60,377 bases of DNA from an uncultured Actinomycetes bacterium. Lineage in GTDB: Bacteria; Actinomycetota; Actinomycetes; Nanopelagicales; Nanopelagicaceae. The translations under genes were made by a program, and so were the position numbers. The notes beneath the pieces are model-generated. The model saw only the letters and a program-made list of their open reading frames with translations. It was not told the DNA's origin and searched no databases. Shown here piece by piece: positions 41,434 to 49,626 of this stretch; position 1 is the stretch's first letter; every line of letters starts with the position of its first letter. The stretch is from positions 1 through 60,377 of the forward strand of contig CAIPAI010000016.1 of assembly GCA_903863015.1 (NCBI GenBank), given 5' to 3'.

Positions 41434-43514
41434 CCTCACTCGCTCCGCTCTGGTCCGCCGAATCGATTGCGATCATCGGTGCGACCGAACGTGCCGGCGC
41501 AATGGGACGCCTCCCCCTCGATTATCTCCAACGCTTTGGCTATCAAGGGAAGATCTTTCCCGTAAATCCAAAAGGCGGAACCATTCTTGGTCTCGATGCA
41601 TATGCATCGATCAATGAAGTTCCGCAGAAAGTCCAATTGGCGCTCATCATGGTGCCAGCGACATCGGTGGCGCAGGCCGTTTCTGATTGTGCGAAAGCTG
41701 GTGTTGGGGTCGCTGTTGTCATGTCATCTGGTTTTGCTGAAGCTGACGCTAAGGGCGCGCTTGCACAAATAGAACTCGTGAAGATTGCTAAAGCAGGTGG
41801 GATGCGTTTGGTAGGCCCCAACTGCATCGGTTCGGTGGGCGGAGCCAAAAAAGTTCTCGCAACCTTTAGTCCGGTCTTTGGCTCTGACTCCACTCGCGTG
41901 GAGAGTGGTTCACTTGCACTAGTGAGCCAATCAGGTGCCCTTGGTTATGGAACCTACTCGTTAGCGCAAGAGCGCGGCTTGCCGATTGGCGTGGCAGTCA
42001 CCACCGGAAACGAAGCCGACGTCACAGCGCTGGAAGTCGCCAGCGAACTCGCCATTGATCCCGACATTTCTGGTGTTCTGCTCTACCTCGAAGGTTTAGA
42101 GAGCGTTAATGCATTGCGCACCATCGCTAGCAAGAAACCCACAGCCATCTTGAAGGCGGGCCGCTCAAGTGCAGGAGCCGCCGCTGCTGCATCACACACT
42201 GGAGCACTCGCTAGTGAGGATCGCGTTGTCGACGCGGCGATCAAAGCAGCCGGCGCCATTCGCGTAAACGATGTTGAACACCTCCTTGACGCAGGTGCCG
42301 CATTCGCATCGAAGCGCACACTCACCGGGAAGCGTGTAGCAATCGTGACAACTTCTGGCGGCAGCGGAATCCTCGCAGTAGATGCGCTCGAAGCTGAAGG
42401 CCTCGAACTTGCGGCGCTTGATCCAAAAACTATGGCAGCGCTAGCAGAAGTCATTCCGGCATATGGCAACGCAACCAACCCAGTCGACGTCACCGCCGCC
42501 GTGATGAGCGAACCAGGACTTTTCGAAAAATGTTTAGAACTTGTAGCCGCAGATGCGAATGTTGATGCCATCGTCGCGTGCTTCTGCGTACTCACTGGCA
42601 CCGATGTAGAGAAGATCGCAAATGCACTCGTGGCCACTCGCAAAGTCCGCGACCTTCCTATCGTGGTGGCGCGCACTGGCGCCGCCGCTCTGGCCCCTCA
42701 AGGTGCCACTCTTTTAAATGCCGCCCAGATTCCAGCCTTTCCCACACCTGAACGCGCCGTGCGCGCCCTCTCGATCCTGCATGCAGTCTCGCAACCAAAG
42801 AAATCCAGCGCAGTTCGCGCGCCACTCTGCACGCCACTTGCAACTCCCACAGATGACGTAAACGAAATTGAGTTAAAGAACGCGTTGGCGTCGGTGGGGC
42901 TCCCAATTCCAGAATCGCTTCTTGCCACCACGGCTAGTGAGGCTCTTGCTGGAGTAGAACGCGTGGGCGGCCGAGCCGTCTTCAAAGCAGTTGTACCCGG
43001 CTTGCTCCACAAGAGCGATGCCGGCGGTGTCCTCCTCGATGTTCACGCCGACGGCGCCGAGCTAGCCTTCGCACAATTGAAGCGACTCGGTGGAAATGTC
43101 CTCGTGGAGAGATTCGTACCTAAAGGTGTTGAAGCGCTCGTGGGCATTACCGGCAGCGCGCTGGGCCGCGTACTTACAGTGGGCGTTGGCGGGGTGCTTA
43201 CGGAGATCATTTCGGATGTTGCCTTGCGCCTCTTGCCCGTGACTGGCGACGATGTGAACGAGATGATCGACCAGACACGACTCACGAAACTCTTTGCGGG
43301 TGCGCGCGGAGCTGCCGCCGCTGATCGTGAAGCTTTCGTCAACTTGGTGCTTCGCTTGAGCGATGCAACTAGCGATTGGCCCGCGATGAGCGAGCTCGAC
43401 ATTAACCCCGTCACGGTACTTCCGGATGGCGCTTGGATTTTGGACGCTGCATACGTAGCGCCCGGTACACAGGTAGCACACTCACAGGTAGCACACTCAC
43501 AGGTAGAGCACTAG
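41430..43514 (+). CDS. ADP-forming acyl-CoA synthetase (acetate-CoA ligase family)
   Basis: 694 residues from GTG 41430, overlapping the RidA stop (GTGA); the longer frame to 41322 is inside RidA. Order: CoA-binding domain (IAIIGATERAGAMGR), succinyl-CoA ligase-like domain with the phosphorylated His in ASHTGALASED near residue 253, and C-terminal ATP-grasp domain (GRAVFKAVVPGLLHKSDAGGV; SELDINPVTVLPDG). It makes an acyl-CoA from acid, CoA and ATP, or runs in reverse to gain ATP. Its C-terminus ends in a duplicated VAHSQ element. Substrate unknown; a pathway acid is likely. Confidence 0.9.
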   Translation: MTSLAPLWSAESIAIIGATERAGAMGRLPLDYLQRFGYQGKIFPVNPKGGTILGLDAYASINEVPQKVQLALIMVPATSVAQAVSDCAKAGVGVAVVMSSGFAEADAKGALAQIELVKIAKAGGMRLVGPNCIGSVGGAKKVLATFSPVFGSDSTRVESGSLALVSQSGALGYGTYSLAQERGLPIGVAVTTGNEADVTALEVASELAIDPDISGVLLYLEGLESVNALRTIASKKPTAILKAGRSSAGAAAAASHTGALASEDRVVDAAIKAAGAIRVNDVEHLLDAGAAFASKRTLTGKRVAIVTTSGGSGILAVDALEAEGLELAALDPKTMAALAEVIPAYGNATNPVDVTAAVMSEPGLFEKCLELVAADANVDAIVACFCVLTGTDVEKIANALVATRKVRDLPIVVARTGAAALAPQGATLLNAAQIPAFPTPERAVRALSILHAVSQPKKSSAVRAPLCTPLATPTDDVNEIELKNALASVGLPIPESLLATTASEALAGVERVGGRAVFKAVVPGLLHKSDAGGVLLDVHADGAELAFAQLKRLGGNVLVERFVPKGVEALVGITGSALGRVLTVGVGGVLTEIISDVALRLLPVTGDDVNEMIDQTRLTKLFAGARGAAAADREAFVNLVLRLSDATSDWPAMSELDINPVTVLPDGAWILDAAYVAPGTQVAHSQVAHSQVEH
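43476..43505 (+). repeat. Two perfect 15-bp tandem copies at the 3' end of the synthetase gene
   Basis: GCACACTCACAGGTA occurs at 43476-43490 and again at 43491-43505, with a partial copy before it. It encodes the repeated VAHSQ tail and is probably a recent slippage duplication. Confidence 0.9.
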
Positions 43515-43522
43515 GAGCGAAG

Positions 43523-45070
43523 ATGGATGTAGGGACACTTGTTGCGCGCTCGATGCGAAAGTACCGCGATCGGATCGCACTTACCGGACCTGAGGGAGAT
43601 ATTACCTTCGGCGAAGTGGGCGGGCGCATCATGCAACTTGCTCGCGCTCTGCGCGCACTTGGCCTAGAGACCGAAGATCGCGTTCTTGATCTACAGAGCA
43701 ATCAAAATACGTACATCGAAACCGATCTCGGTATCTCGACCGCTGGTCTCTGCCGCGTTGCGCTCAACTACCGTCTCCATCCCACTGATTGGATCCGCAT
43801 CGCCACCGATTGCGGCGCGCGCGTTCTTATTCTCGATGCGAAATTCTGGGATGACGCGAAAGAAGTTCGTGAACTCGTTGACCATGTCATCGTCATCAAC
43901 GGTGAACATGAGGGCGCAGTTCCGTACGAGCGCTTCTTAGCCGCACAATCCAGCGAAGAGCTTCATCTTGCAGTGAGCCCAGACACTCTGGTCTCACTCA
44001 ATTACAGCAGCGGCACCACCGGTAAACCTAAGGGCGCGATCCGCACACACCGCAATCGCTTTTCCAGCCTCAACAACATCGTGACGGATCTCTTTGGTCG
44101 AGTACCGAACGAAAACGATGCCTGGCTGCACGCAGGTCCCGTAACTCATACAAGTGGACTTTTCGTGCTTCCCTTCTTTGCTTTCGGCGCGCGGCAAATC
44201 GTGCACGCCAAATTCGATGAAGAGCATGTCGTTGAAGCATTCGAAACGGGTGGAGCCACTGCCACCGCCATGGTGCCCACTATGGTCGCTCGCTTACTTG
44301 CAATGAAAGACATCTCCCCCGAACGTCTCAAGAATTTGCAAATGCTCGGTTACGCCGGCGCACCTATGCCTGCCGATCAAATTCGACAATGTCACGAGCA
44401 ACTCACTACTCACATGGTGCAGTACTACGGATTAGTCGAAGCGATTCCCCCGGTTACCGTACTTTCAGAAGCAGATCACACTCTCGGCCTCACTCGCGAA
44501 CCCGAAGTTCTCACGAGCGCCGGCAATGCCTGCAAGGGTGTAGAAGTACGTATCGTTGATGAGGATGGAAAAGACGTCCCTGTCGGAGAAATTGGCGAAG
44601 TCATCACCCGTGGCGATCATGTAATGCGCGGTTATTGGGGCGCCGCCGGACAAGACAACACCGTCACCAAAGCTGTGCGCGATGGTTGGCTTCACACCGG
44701 CGATCTAGGCCGCCTCGATACACACGATCGCCTCTTCTTGGTGGACCGCAAGGGCGACATGATTATCAGTGGTGGGTACAACATCTATCCTCGCGAAATC
44801 GAAGAAGTGATTGCCCAAGTTCAAGGGGTGCACGAAGTAGCGGTCGTAGGTATCAAGGATCAGGAGTGGGGCCAACGCGTCACCGCGCTCATCACTCTGC
44901 TTCCAGGGGCCAAAGTCGACCCTCAGGCAGTGATGGATCATTGCAAAGCGAGCATGGCTTCTTACAAGAAGCCCAAAGAAGTGCGCATTGTGGAGTCTTT
45001 CCCGTTGAATTCCACCGGAAAGATCGCTAAGAAGGTCATCAGAGAAGAACTCGAAGCGGAATCTAAGTAA
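43523..45070 (+). CDS. AMP-forming acyl/aryl-CoA ligase
   Basis: 515 residues from ATG 43523, with GGAG 8 nt upstream. ANL superfamily: P-loop LNYSSGTTGKPKGAIRTHRN near 153, A5 motif MVQYYGLVEAIPPVT, A7 WLHTGDLGRLD, A8 GDMIISGGYNIYPREIEEV and catalytic Lys in NSTGKIAKK near the C-terminus. It activates a carboxylic acid as acyl-AMP and then CoA thioester. Context suggests an aromatic acid such as anthranilate, but the ligand pocket does not reveal it. 8 bp after the ADP-forming synthetase gene. Confidence 0.92.
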   Translation: MDVGTLVARSMRKYRDRIALTGPEGDITFGEVGGRIMQLARALRALGLETEDRVLDLQSNQNTYIETDLGISTAGLCRVALNYRLHPTDWIRIATDCGARVLILDAKFWDDAKEVRELVDHVIVINGEHEGAVPYERFLAAQSSEELHLAVSPDTLVSLNYSSGTTGKPKGAIRTHRNRFSSLNNIVTDLFGRVPNENDAWLHAGPVTHTSGLFVLPFFAFGARQIVHAKFDEEHVVEAFETGGATATAMVPTMVARLLAMKDISPERLKNLQMLGYAGAPMPADQIRQCHEQLTTHMVQYYGLVEAIPPVTVLSEADHTLGLTREPEVLTSAGNACKGVEVRIVDEDGKDVPVGEIGEVITRGDHVMRGYWGAAGQDNTVTKAVRDGWLHTGDLGRLDTHDRLFLVDRKGDMIISGGYNIYPREIEEVIAQVQGVHEVAVVGIKDQEWGQRVTALITLLPGAKVDPQAVMDHCKASMASYKKPKEVRIVESFPLNSTGKIAKKVIREELEAESK

Positions 45071-45078
45071 GGATCATC

Positions 45079-46569
45079 GTGAAAGAGCAGCCAGGCGAGT
45101 ACCCGTACACACGTGGAATCAGTGCAGAACCACGTGTATGGACGATGGGGCAATACGGTGGTTTTGGCACTCCAGCAGAAACGAACGCACGCTTTCGCCA
45201 ACTTCTCGATCAAGGTCTCACTGGTTTTAGTGTTGCCCTCGACCTCCCCACGCAATTAGGGCTTGATTCAGACCACCCACTAGCTGCAGGCGAGGTCGGC
45301 AAAGTCGGCGTCGCCATCGATTCACTTCGCGATATCGAAATTCTGATGGACGGTATTCCACTCGACAAGATCAGCCAGGTCCGCACCACCGCAAATTCCA
45401 TCGGCTACATCTGGGCAGCAATGTTTATTGCCCTAGCGGAGCAACGCGAGGTCGACCCGAACGCATTTGGCATCTTCATTCAAAACGATGTGCTCAAGGA
45501 GTACATCGCACGTGGCACGCAAATCTTTCCAGCCGAAGCCGGGCTCAAACTCTCAGTCGATGTGATTGAACATATTGCCAAGCACATCCCTAAGTGGGTT
45601 TCGCTAGCCATGAGCGGGTACCACATTAGAGAGTCTGGATCGAATGCGGTCCAAGAGGTAGCTTTCACTTTCGCAAACGCTCGTGCTTACCTCGATGCCG
45701 CCGTCGAGCGCGGAGTAAGCGTCGACGCGGTCGCCCCGACGCTCTTTACATTCCTCACTTCCAACATGGATTTCCTCACTGAGGTTTCGAAATTCCGCGC
45801 AGCTCGCCGCACCTGGGCTCGCCTCATGCGCGAAAAATACGGCGCCCAGAATCCACTTTCTGAACAACTTCGCATTTTTGCCTTCACTGCCGGTTCATCA
45901 CTCACCGCGCAACAACCGATGAACAACACAGTGCGTACATCTGTCGAGATGTTGGCCGCAGCGCTCGCCGGTATTCAAACTATGCACGTCTCTGCTTACG
46001 ATGAAGCGCTCGGCGTCCCAACTGAAGAGGCAGCGACTCTTGCACTGCGCACCCAGCAGGTCGTTGCCTACGAATCTGGCGTTACCAATTACGTTGATCC
46101 ATTGGCCGGAAGTTATGTCATTGAAGAGATGACCGATGACCTCGCCAATCAAATGTGGGCGATGCTTGACGACATCGAGAAGCGCGGCGGAGCACTCGAG
46201 TGCATTGCATCGGGATACTTCCAAAGGGAGCTCTCTGATAGTGCTTATCAACTTGCACTTGAAGTCGATCGCGGGGATCGCATTGTCGTGGGCGTTAATA
46301 AATTTCTAGGTGAAAGTCCAAGTCTTGAGGTCTTCCGCGTCGACCCCGCTTCCGAAGCGGCGCAAGTTGACGCGCTTCATGCGCTCAAGCAAGAGCGAGA
46401 TAACGATCGGGTTACCACCGCGCTGGCGGCACTCAAACAAGCGGCCCTGAACGATGAGAACACCGTGCCGGCTTGCATTGAGGCGGTTAAGGCTTATGCC
46501 ACAGTGGGCGAAATCGTGAACGTACTCCGTGAGGTCTACGGAAAGTGGACGCCCAACACAGTTTTCTAG
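45079..46569 (+). CDS. Methylmalonyl-CoA mutase-family large subunit, lacking a B12 domain
   Basis: 496 residues from GTG 45079 (AAGGAT upstream). The TIM-barrel catalytic subunit of a B12-dependent acyl-CoA mutase: YPYTRGIS, WTMGQYGGFGTP, IPLDKISQVRT, IQNDVLKEYIARGTQIFP, SGYHIRESG. The Tyr and Arg that hold the free carboxylate in methylmalonyl-CoA mutase (Tyr89 and Arg207 in P. shermanii numbering, from memory) are kept, while the PTM and TMTMNG parts of the pocket differ, so a carboxyl-bearing but different acyl-CoA is likely. No B12-binding domain is fused and no separate small subunit lies in the window. Last gene of the SDR-RidA operon. Confidence 0.9.
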   Translation: MKEQPGEYPYTRGISAEPRVWTMGQYGGFGTPAETNARFRQLLDQGLTGFSVALDLPTQLGLDSDHPLAAGEVGKVGVAIDSLRDIEILMDGIPLDKISQVRTTANSIGYIWAAMFIALAEQREVDPNAFGIFIQNDVLKEYIARGTQIFPAEAGLKLSVDVIEHIAKHIPKWVSLAMSGYHIRESGSNAVQEVAFTFANARAYLDAAVERGVSVDAVAPTLFTFLTSNMDFLTEVSKFRAARRTWARLMREKYGAQNPLSEQLRIFAFTAGSSLTAQQPMNNTVRTSVEMLAAALAGIQTMHVSAYDEALGVPTEEAATLALRTQQVVAYESGVTNYVDPLAGSYVIEEMTDDLANQMWAMLDDIEKRGGALECIASGYFQRELSDSAYQLALEVDRGDRIVVGVNKFLGESPSLEVFRVDPASEAAQVDALHALKQERDNDRVTTALAALKQAALNDENTVPACIEAVKAYATVGEIVNVLREVYGKWTPNTVF

Positions 46570-46577
46570 GCGCTCAG

Positions 46578-47429
46578 CTAGATCTGCACCACGTTGCGCA
46601 CGTGATGCAAGGCGTCATCGGCCAACTTATCCTTCAGAGCGAAGAACGCGTCTGACGACTTGTAGCCGGGCCAATCAGTTGGCAAGAAGTTAGCCGGCAA
46701 ACCCGGATCCAAGTAGGGCAAATGGCGCCACGCAGTGAGTACGCGCGTGTAATCAACGAAGGCTTCCTGAAGTGAACCTTGCCCATTCTTGCTCCACTTA
46801 GCGACCAGTGGTTGATGAGCCTCGTAGAAGGCAGCGTGCATCTTTGCGATGGAATCTAAATCCCACCACGATGCCACCGCTTCGGCGGTCGGACGAAATG
46901 CAGTATGCGTGCTTGAAAAGATATCCATGTATTTTTCAACTGCGAGATCTTTTGCAAGCGAGAGTAGTTCTTCCTTGAGTTGTGCCGGCGCGATCCAAAG
47001 CCCGCCAGTCACTTGTGCGAAACCAAGCCATATCAAACGCGACCTCAATCGGTAGCGCAAATCCCGATTACTTTCGGGGATCGAGAAAGCCGCCAGAACC
47101 CAGCCCTCATCGGAGTGCACTTCGCGGCGTTCTAGCACTCGAGCATCACCCACATCAAACGTTGTGCGCGCACCATCGCTGAGGGAGTAACCCGCCGCTC
47201 CCCCACGCTTATCAGCAATCAAGATGCCGCGGCGTTTAAAACGACTGAGGGCACTGCGTACCGTTGCTTCTTCAATTTCTAACGCCTGCATCATTTCCAC
47301 AAGAGATGCCACCGAGAGCCAACTATCGAGCACACGTGAATAAGCACCGTAAATGGTGAAAATGAGAGACTGAGGCCGAGTAGCACGGGTGAGAAGATCG
47401 CTCGCTTCTCCACTAATGACGCTGACCAC
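46578..47429 (-). CDS. PaaX-family transcriptional regulator
   Basis: 283 residues from GTG 47429 (an ATG at 47462 is the alternative start). N-terminal winged helix (PQSLIFTIYGAYSR, EATVRSALSRFKRRGIL), central PaaX domain (GWVLAAFSIPESNRDLRYRLRSRLIWLGFAQVTGGLWIAP) and a C-terminal helical domain (TAWRHLPYLDPGLPANFLPTDWPG). PaaX represses phenylacetate degradation until phenylacetyl-CoA binds. This member probably senses an aryl-CoA or acyl-CoA of the island. I chose 47429 because a -10 and a palindrome lie directly upstream. Converges on the mutase gene with an 8-bp gap. Confidence 0.87.
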   Translation of the reverse strand: MVSVISGEASDLLTRATRPQSLIFTIYGAYSRVLDSWLSVASLVEMMQALEIEEATVRSALSRFKRRGILIADKRGGAAGYSLSDGARTTFDVGDARVLERREVHSDEGWVLAAFSIPESNRDLRYRLRSRLIWLGFAQVTGGLWIAPAQLKEELLSLAKDLAVEKYMDIFSSTHTAFRPTAEAVASWWDLDSIAKMHAAFYEAHQPLVAKWSKNGQGSLQEAFVDYTRVLTAWRHLPYLDPGLPANFLPTDWPGYKSSDAFFALKDKLADDALHHVRNVVQI

Positions 47430-47435
47430 GCCGTT

Positions 47436-47454
47436 ACAATAGCCGGTACGTACC
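47436..47454 (-). promoter_or_regulatory. PaaX-type gene promoter: -10 TATTGT plus palindrome GGTACGTACC
   Basis: On the minus strand TATTGT (47436-47441) ends 6 nt before GTG 47429, the leaderless pattern. Just upstream is a perfect 10-bp palindrome (47445-47454), well placed for autoregulation and for control of the divergent thioesterase gene. Confidence 0.45.
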
Positions 47455-47485
47455 CCATTCATGACGGTCTAGCGAAGGAAATATC

Positions 47486-47872
47486 GTGCCAGCCAGTATT
47501 TCTATCACCCGCACCCTGCAATGGGTCGAGACTGACGCCTCCACGCACCAGCATTACTCCAGTGGATTCCGCTGGGCGGAAGAGGCTGAGCACGCGCTCT
47601 GGCGTCGCTTAGGATTTGGCATTGAAATCGTGGGCGCGATCCCTCGCGTGGCTGTTTCGATGGAATATCTGCGCCGTATTTTCTACGGCGAAGAGATCGT
47701 TACCCATTTGCGAGTAGAGCGTGTGGGAACTTCTTCCTGCACTTTTGTTTTCGAAGCATTCGTGAATGGCGAAATTGCGATGCGCGGACAACACGCGTGC
47801 GTGCACGCACCTAATACTTCGGGCTCGGCACCTTGGCCAGAGCACGTCCGTGCCGCACTACTGGCTGACTAA
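47486..47872 (+). CDS. 4HBT-family acyl-CoA thioesterase
   Basis: 128 residues from GTG 47486 with AAGGAAAT upstream. Hotdog fold: TLQWVETDASTHQHYSSGFRWAEEAEHAL in the catalytic region and RIFYGEEIVTHLRVERVGTSSCTFVFEA in the sheet. It differs from the usual HVN triad (THQHYSS). Divergent from the PaaX-family gene, so probably controlled with the island; it may relieve CoA trapping by hydrolysing dead-end aryl-CoAs. Overlaps the following minus-strand gene by 4 bp. Confidence 0.82.
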   Translation: MPASISITRTLQWVETDASTHQHYSSGFRWAEEAEHALWRRLGFGIEIVGAIPRVAVSMEYLRRIFYGEEIVTHLRVERVGTSSCTFVFEAFVNGEIAMRGQHACVHAPNTSGSAPWPEHVRAALLAD

Positions 47873-49560
47873 GCCTTCAATTTAAAACCAGCGGGGCACT
47901 TGGGGCTTGCGCCAGTTACCTTCTTGATCGTTTTGCCCTTTACGCAGGAGATCGTCTTCGCTTTTGCAACAGCTTTGGTGGCTGCCGTTGCCGGGGCCGC
48001 CGCTGGCGCCATTGCTGATGCCGCCGCTGGGGCGGCTGCTGGCGCAGCGGCCGGCGTCTCTGCTTTCACCACGGGAGTAGCTTGCGCGAGCTTTACTTTC
48101 AATGTGGGAGAGGAAAATGAGAACCCATACACACCCAACTTGAGCCACCCATTAGATTCGCGTAATGAAGCAGTGGTAACACGCGAAGTTCCATCTGAGT
48201 CAACCACCTCAACACTTGCAAGTAGCGGCGCGTTTGAATCCGTATATCCATAAAGGCATCGAGCAACTTTGGCGTCCATCAAGAGATCGTATTTCCCAGA
48301 GAAGACCGATCCATCAGGATTCAAATGGAGGCCAGCTACTTTGTAATTCAAGGTTCCATTGGAGAACTGTGGCGGCGATGCCTCATACGTCATGGCATTC
48401 GTTGTCACCAGGCCGACTAGCGCAGTCGTTGAGGAGGTACCCAGGACCGCGCCAACGATCGTTGAAGCTTGTGCGGAGCACTTAGCGGCCGCCGAGCCCA
48501 TGCCCAGGGCGCTCGAGATGGCCGAACTGCCGCCTAATGCCCGGAAAGACCAGACCGAATCGAGCTTGTTTGCGGTATTACCAAAGTACTTCTCGTAACG
48601 ACTAAATGTTTGCATAGCGTTCGATCCGGAGGCCTCAACCATCATTTCTATGTCACTCGATGGCAAATTACCGGTGGGGTCACGAAAATCATTGGACAAC
48701 GGATTAGAAGCATCAAGCACCTGAGAGGTACGAGCGCCCGGTACATCTACCGGCTGGGCATCTACCGTGAGACGGTTTTGCTTCGTATCGATCGCCGTGA
48801 TGGTGATATTTGGATCAGTAAGACGACCGTGAAGCCACGTGCTCAAGTAATTTCCGATATGTATTGTGAGTTTGACGCGGGCGTCAGCGGGGAATTTTGA
48901 TTCGACACCGCACTGGGTCAATTCTTTCCAGATGCACTTGGAGTCCCCACCGACCGTACGAACGGATGTCTTGCCAGATGGATCTGTGTACTCCTCCGAA
49001 CGCATCGTCGGCGTGTATGTATTTCCGACGGTGTATGGAATAACCGAAGCAGAGAAGTCAGTCGACTTGACTCCGACGCCAGGAAATTTCTCAAGTGAAA
49101 CCATGACCTTAACGGCATAAAGGGATTGCTCGCCGGCACTCTTTAATTGCGGAACCTCAAAGAGGCTCCAATCCGCTCCTGCAGGAGTACCTAAGACAGC
49201 ATCTGCAGGAAATATTGTGGTGCCGATGGTGCGGATGAGTGTGGCAGTTGCACTCTCTGCACGCGGAGTTGAAACAGTGAGTTCTTCGACGCAATCTGCC
49301 TGGGTAGCGCTCTTGCACATGGGCAGAATGGCCGTCGCCGATGCGCCGGTGGCACATTTTGGATCATTAAAACTAGTACAGAGCCCATATGGAGCGCCTG
49401 TCTGTAACACGGAAGTAAGGCTCGTAGTAATACGCGAAATTGAAGTGGCCCCACCAAAATGGTCGGCGAAATTCACGTTGAGACTCTGTGCAGAATATGC
49501 CACTTGAGGTGCAAAGAAGAGAGTAGCAATGGACAAGAGGGCAAGAGTTCGAATTCGCAT
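47869..49560 (-). CDS. Secreted protein of a local paralogous family (C-terminal two-Cys motif)
   Basis: 563 residues. Signal peptide to about residue 23 (ending AYS). Mostly beta-rich sequence, with WLHGRLTDPNITI in the middle and FSNGTLNYKVAGLHLNPDGSVFSGKYDLLMDAKVARCLYG further on, both matched in the 54342-56123 protein. An Ala/Pro linker (about 510-535) leads to a tail ISCVKGKTIKKVTGASPKCPAGFKLKA. Similar tails close the two other paralogues in this window. Probably cell-surface attached or shed; no enzyme motif seen. Confidence 0.8.
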   Translation of the reverse strand: MRIRTLALLSIATLFFAPQVAYSAQSLNVNFADHFGGATSISRITTSLTSVLQTGAPYGLCTSFNDPKCATGASATAILPMCKSATQADCVEELTVSTPRAESATATLIRTIGTTIFPADAVLGTPAGADWSLFEVPQLKSAGEQSLYAVKVMVSLEKFPGVGVKSTDFSASVIPYTVGNTYTPTMRSEEYTDPSGKTSVRTVGGDSKCIWKELTQCGVESKFPADARVKLTIHIGNYLSTWLHGRLTDPNITITAIDTKQNRLTVDAQPVDVPGARTSQVLDASNPLSNDFRDPTGNLPSSDIEMMVEASGSNAMQTFSRYEKYFGNTANKLDSVWSFRALGGSSAISSALGMGSAAAKCSAQASTIVGAVLGTSSTTALVGLVTTNAMTYEASPPQFSNGTLNYKVAGLHLNPDGSVFSGKYDLLMDAKVARCLYGYTDSNAPLLASVEVVDSDGTSRVTTASLRESNGWLKLGVYGFSFSSPTLKVKLAQATPVVKAETPAAAPAAAPAAASAMAPAAAPATAATKAVAKAKTISCVKGKTIKKVTGASPKCPAGFKLKA

Positions 49561-49577
49561 TGGCTTACCCTACTGAA

Positions 49578-49612
49578 AGGGGCCCGATGCGCAACTCGCG
49601 CACCGGGCCCCT
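49578..49612 (-). terminator. Long GC-rich hairpin between two secreted-protein genes
   Basis: AGGGGCCCG (49578-49586) pairs with CGGGCCCCT (49604-49612); the inner TGCGC/GCGCA arms extend the stem past one mismatch. It lies 3' of the 49627-50970 gene on the minus strand, followed by only three T residues. Confidence 0.7.
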
Positions 49613-49626
49613 CCCTTCAGAATTTA

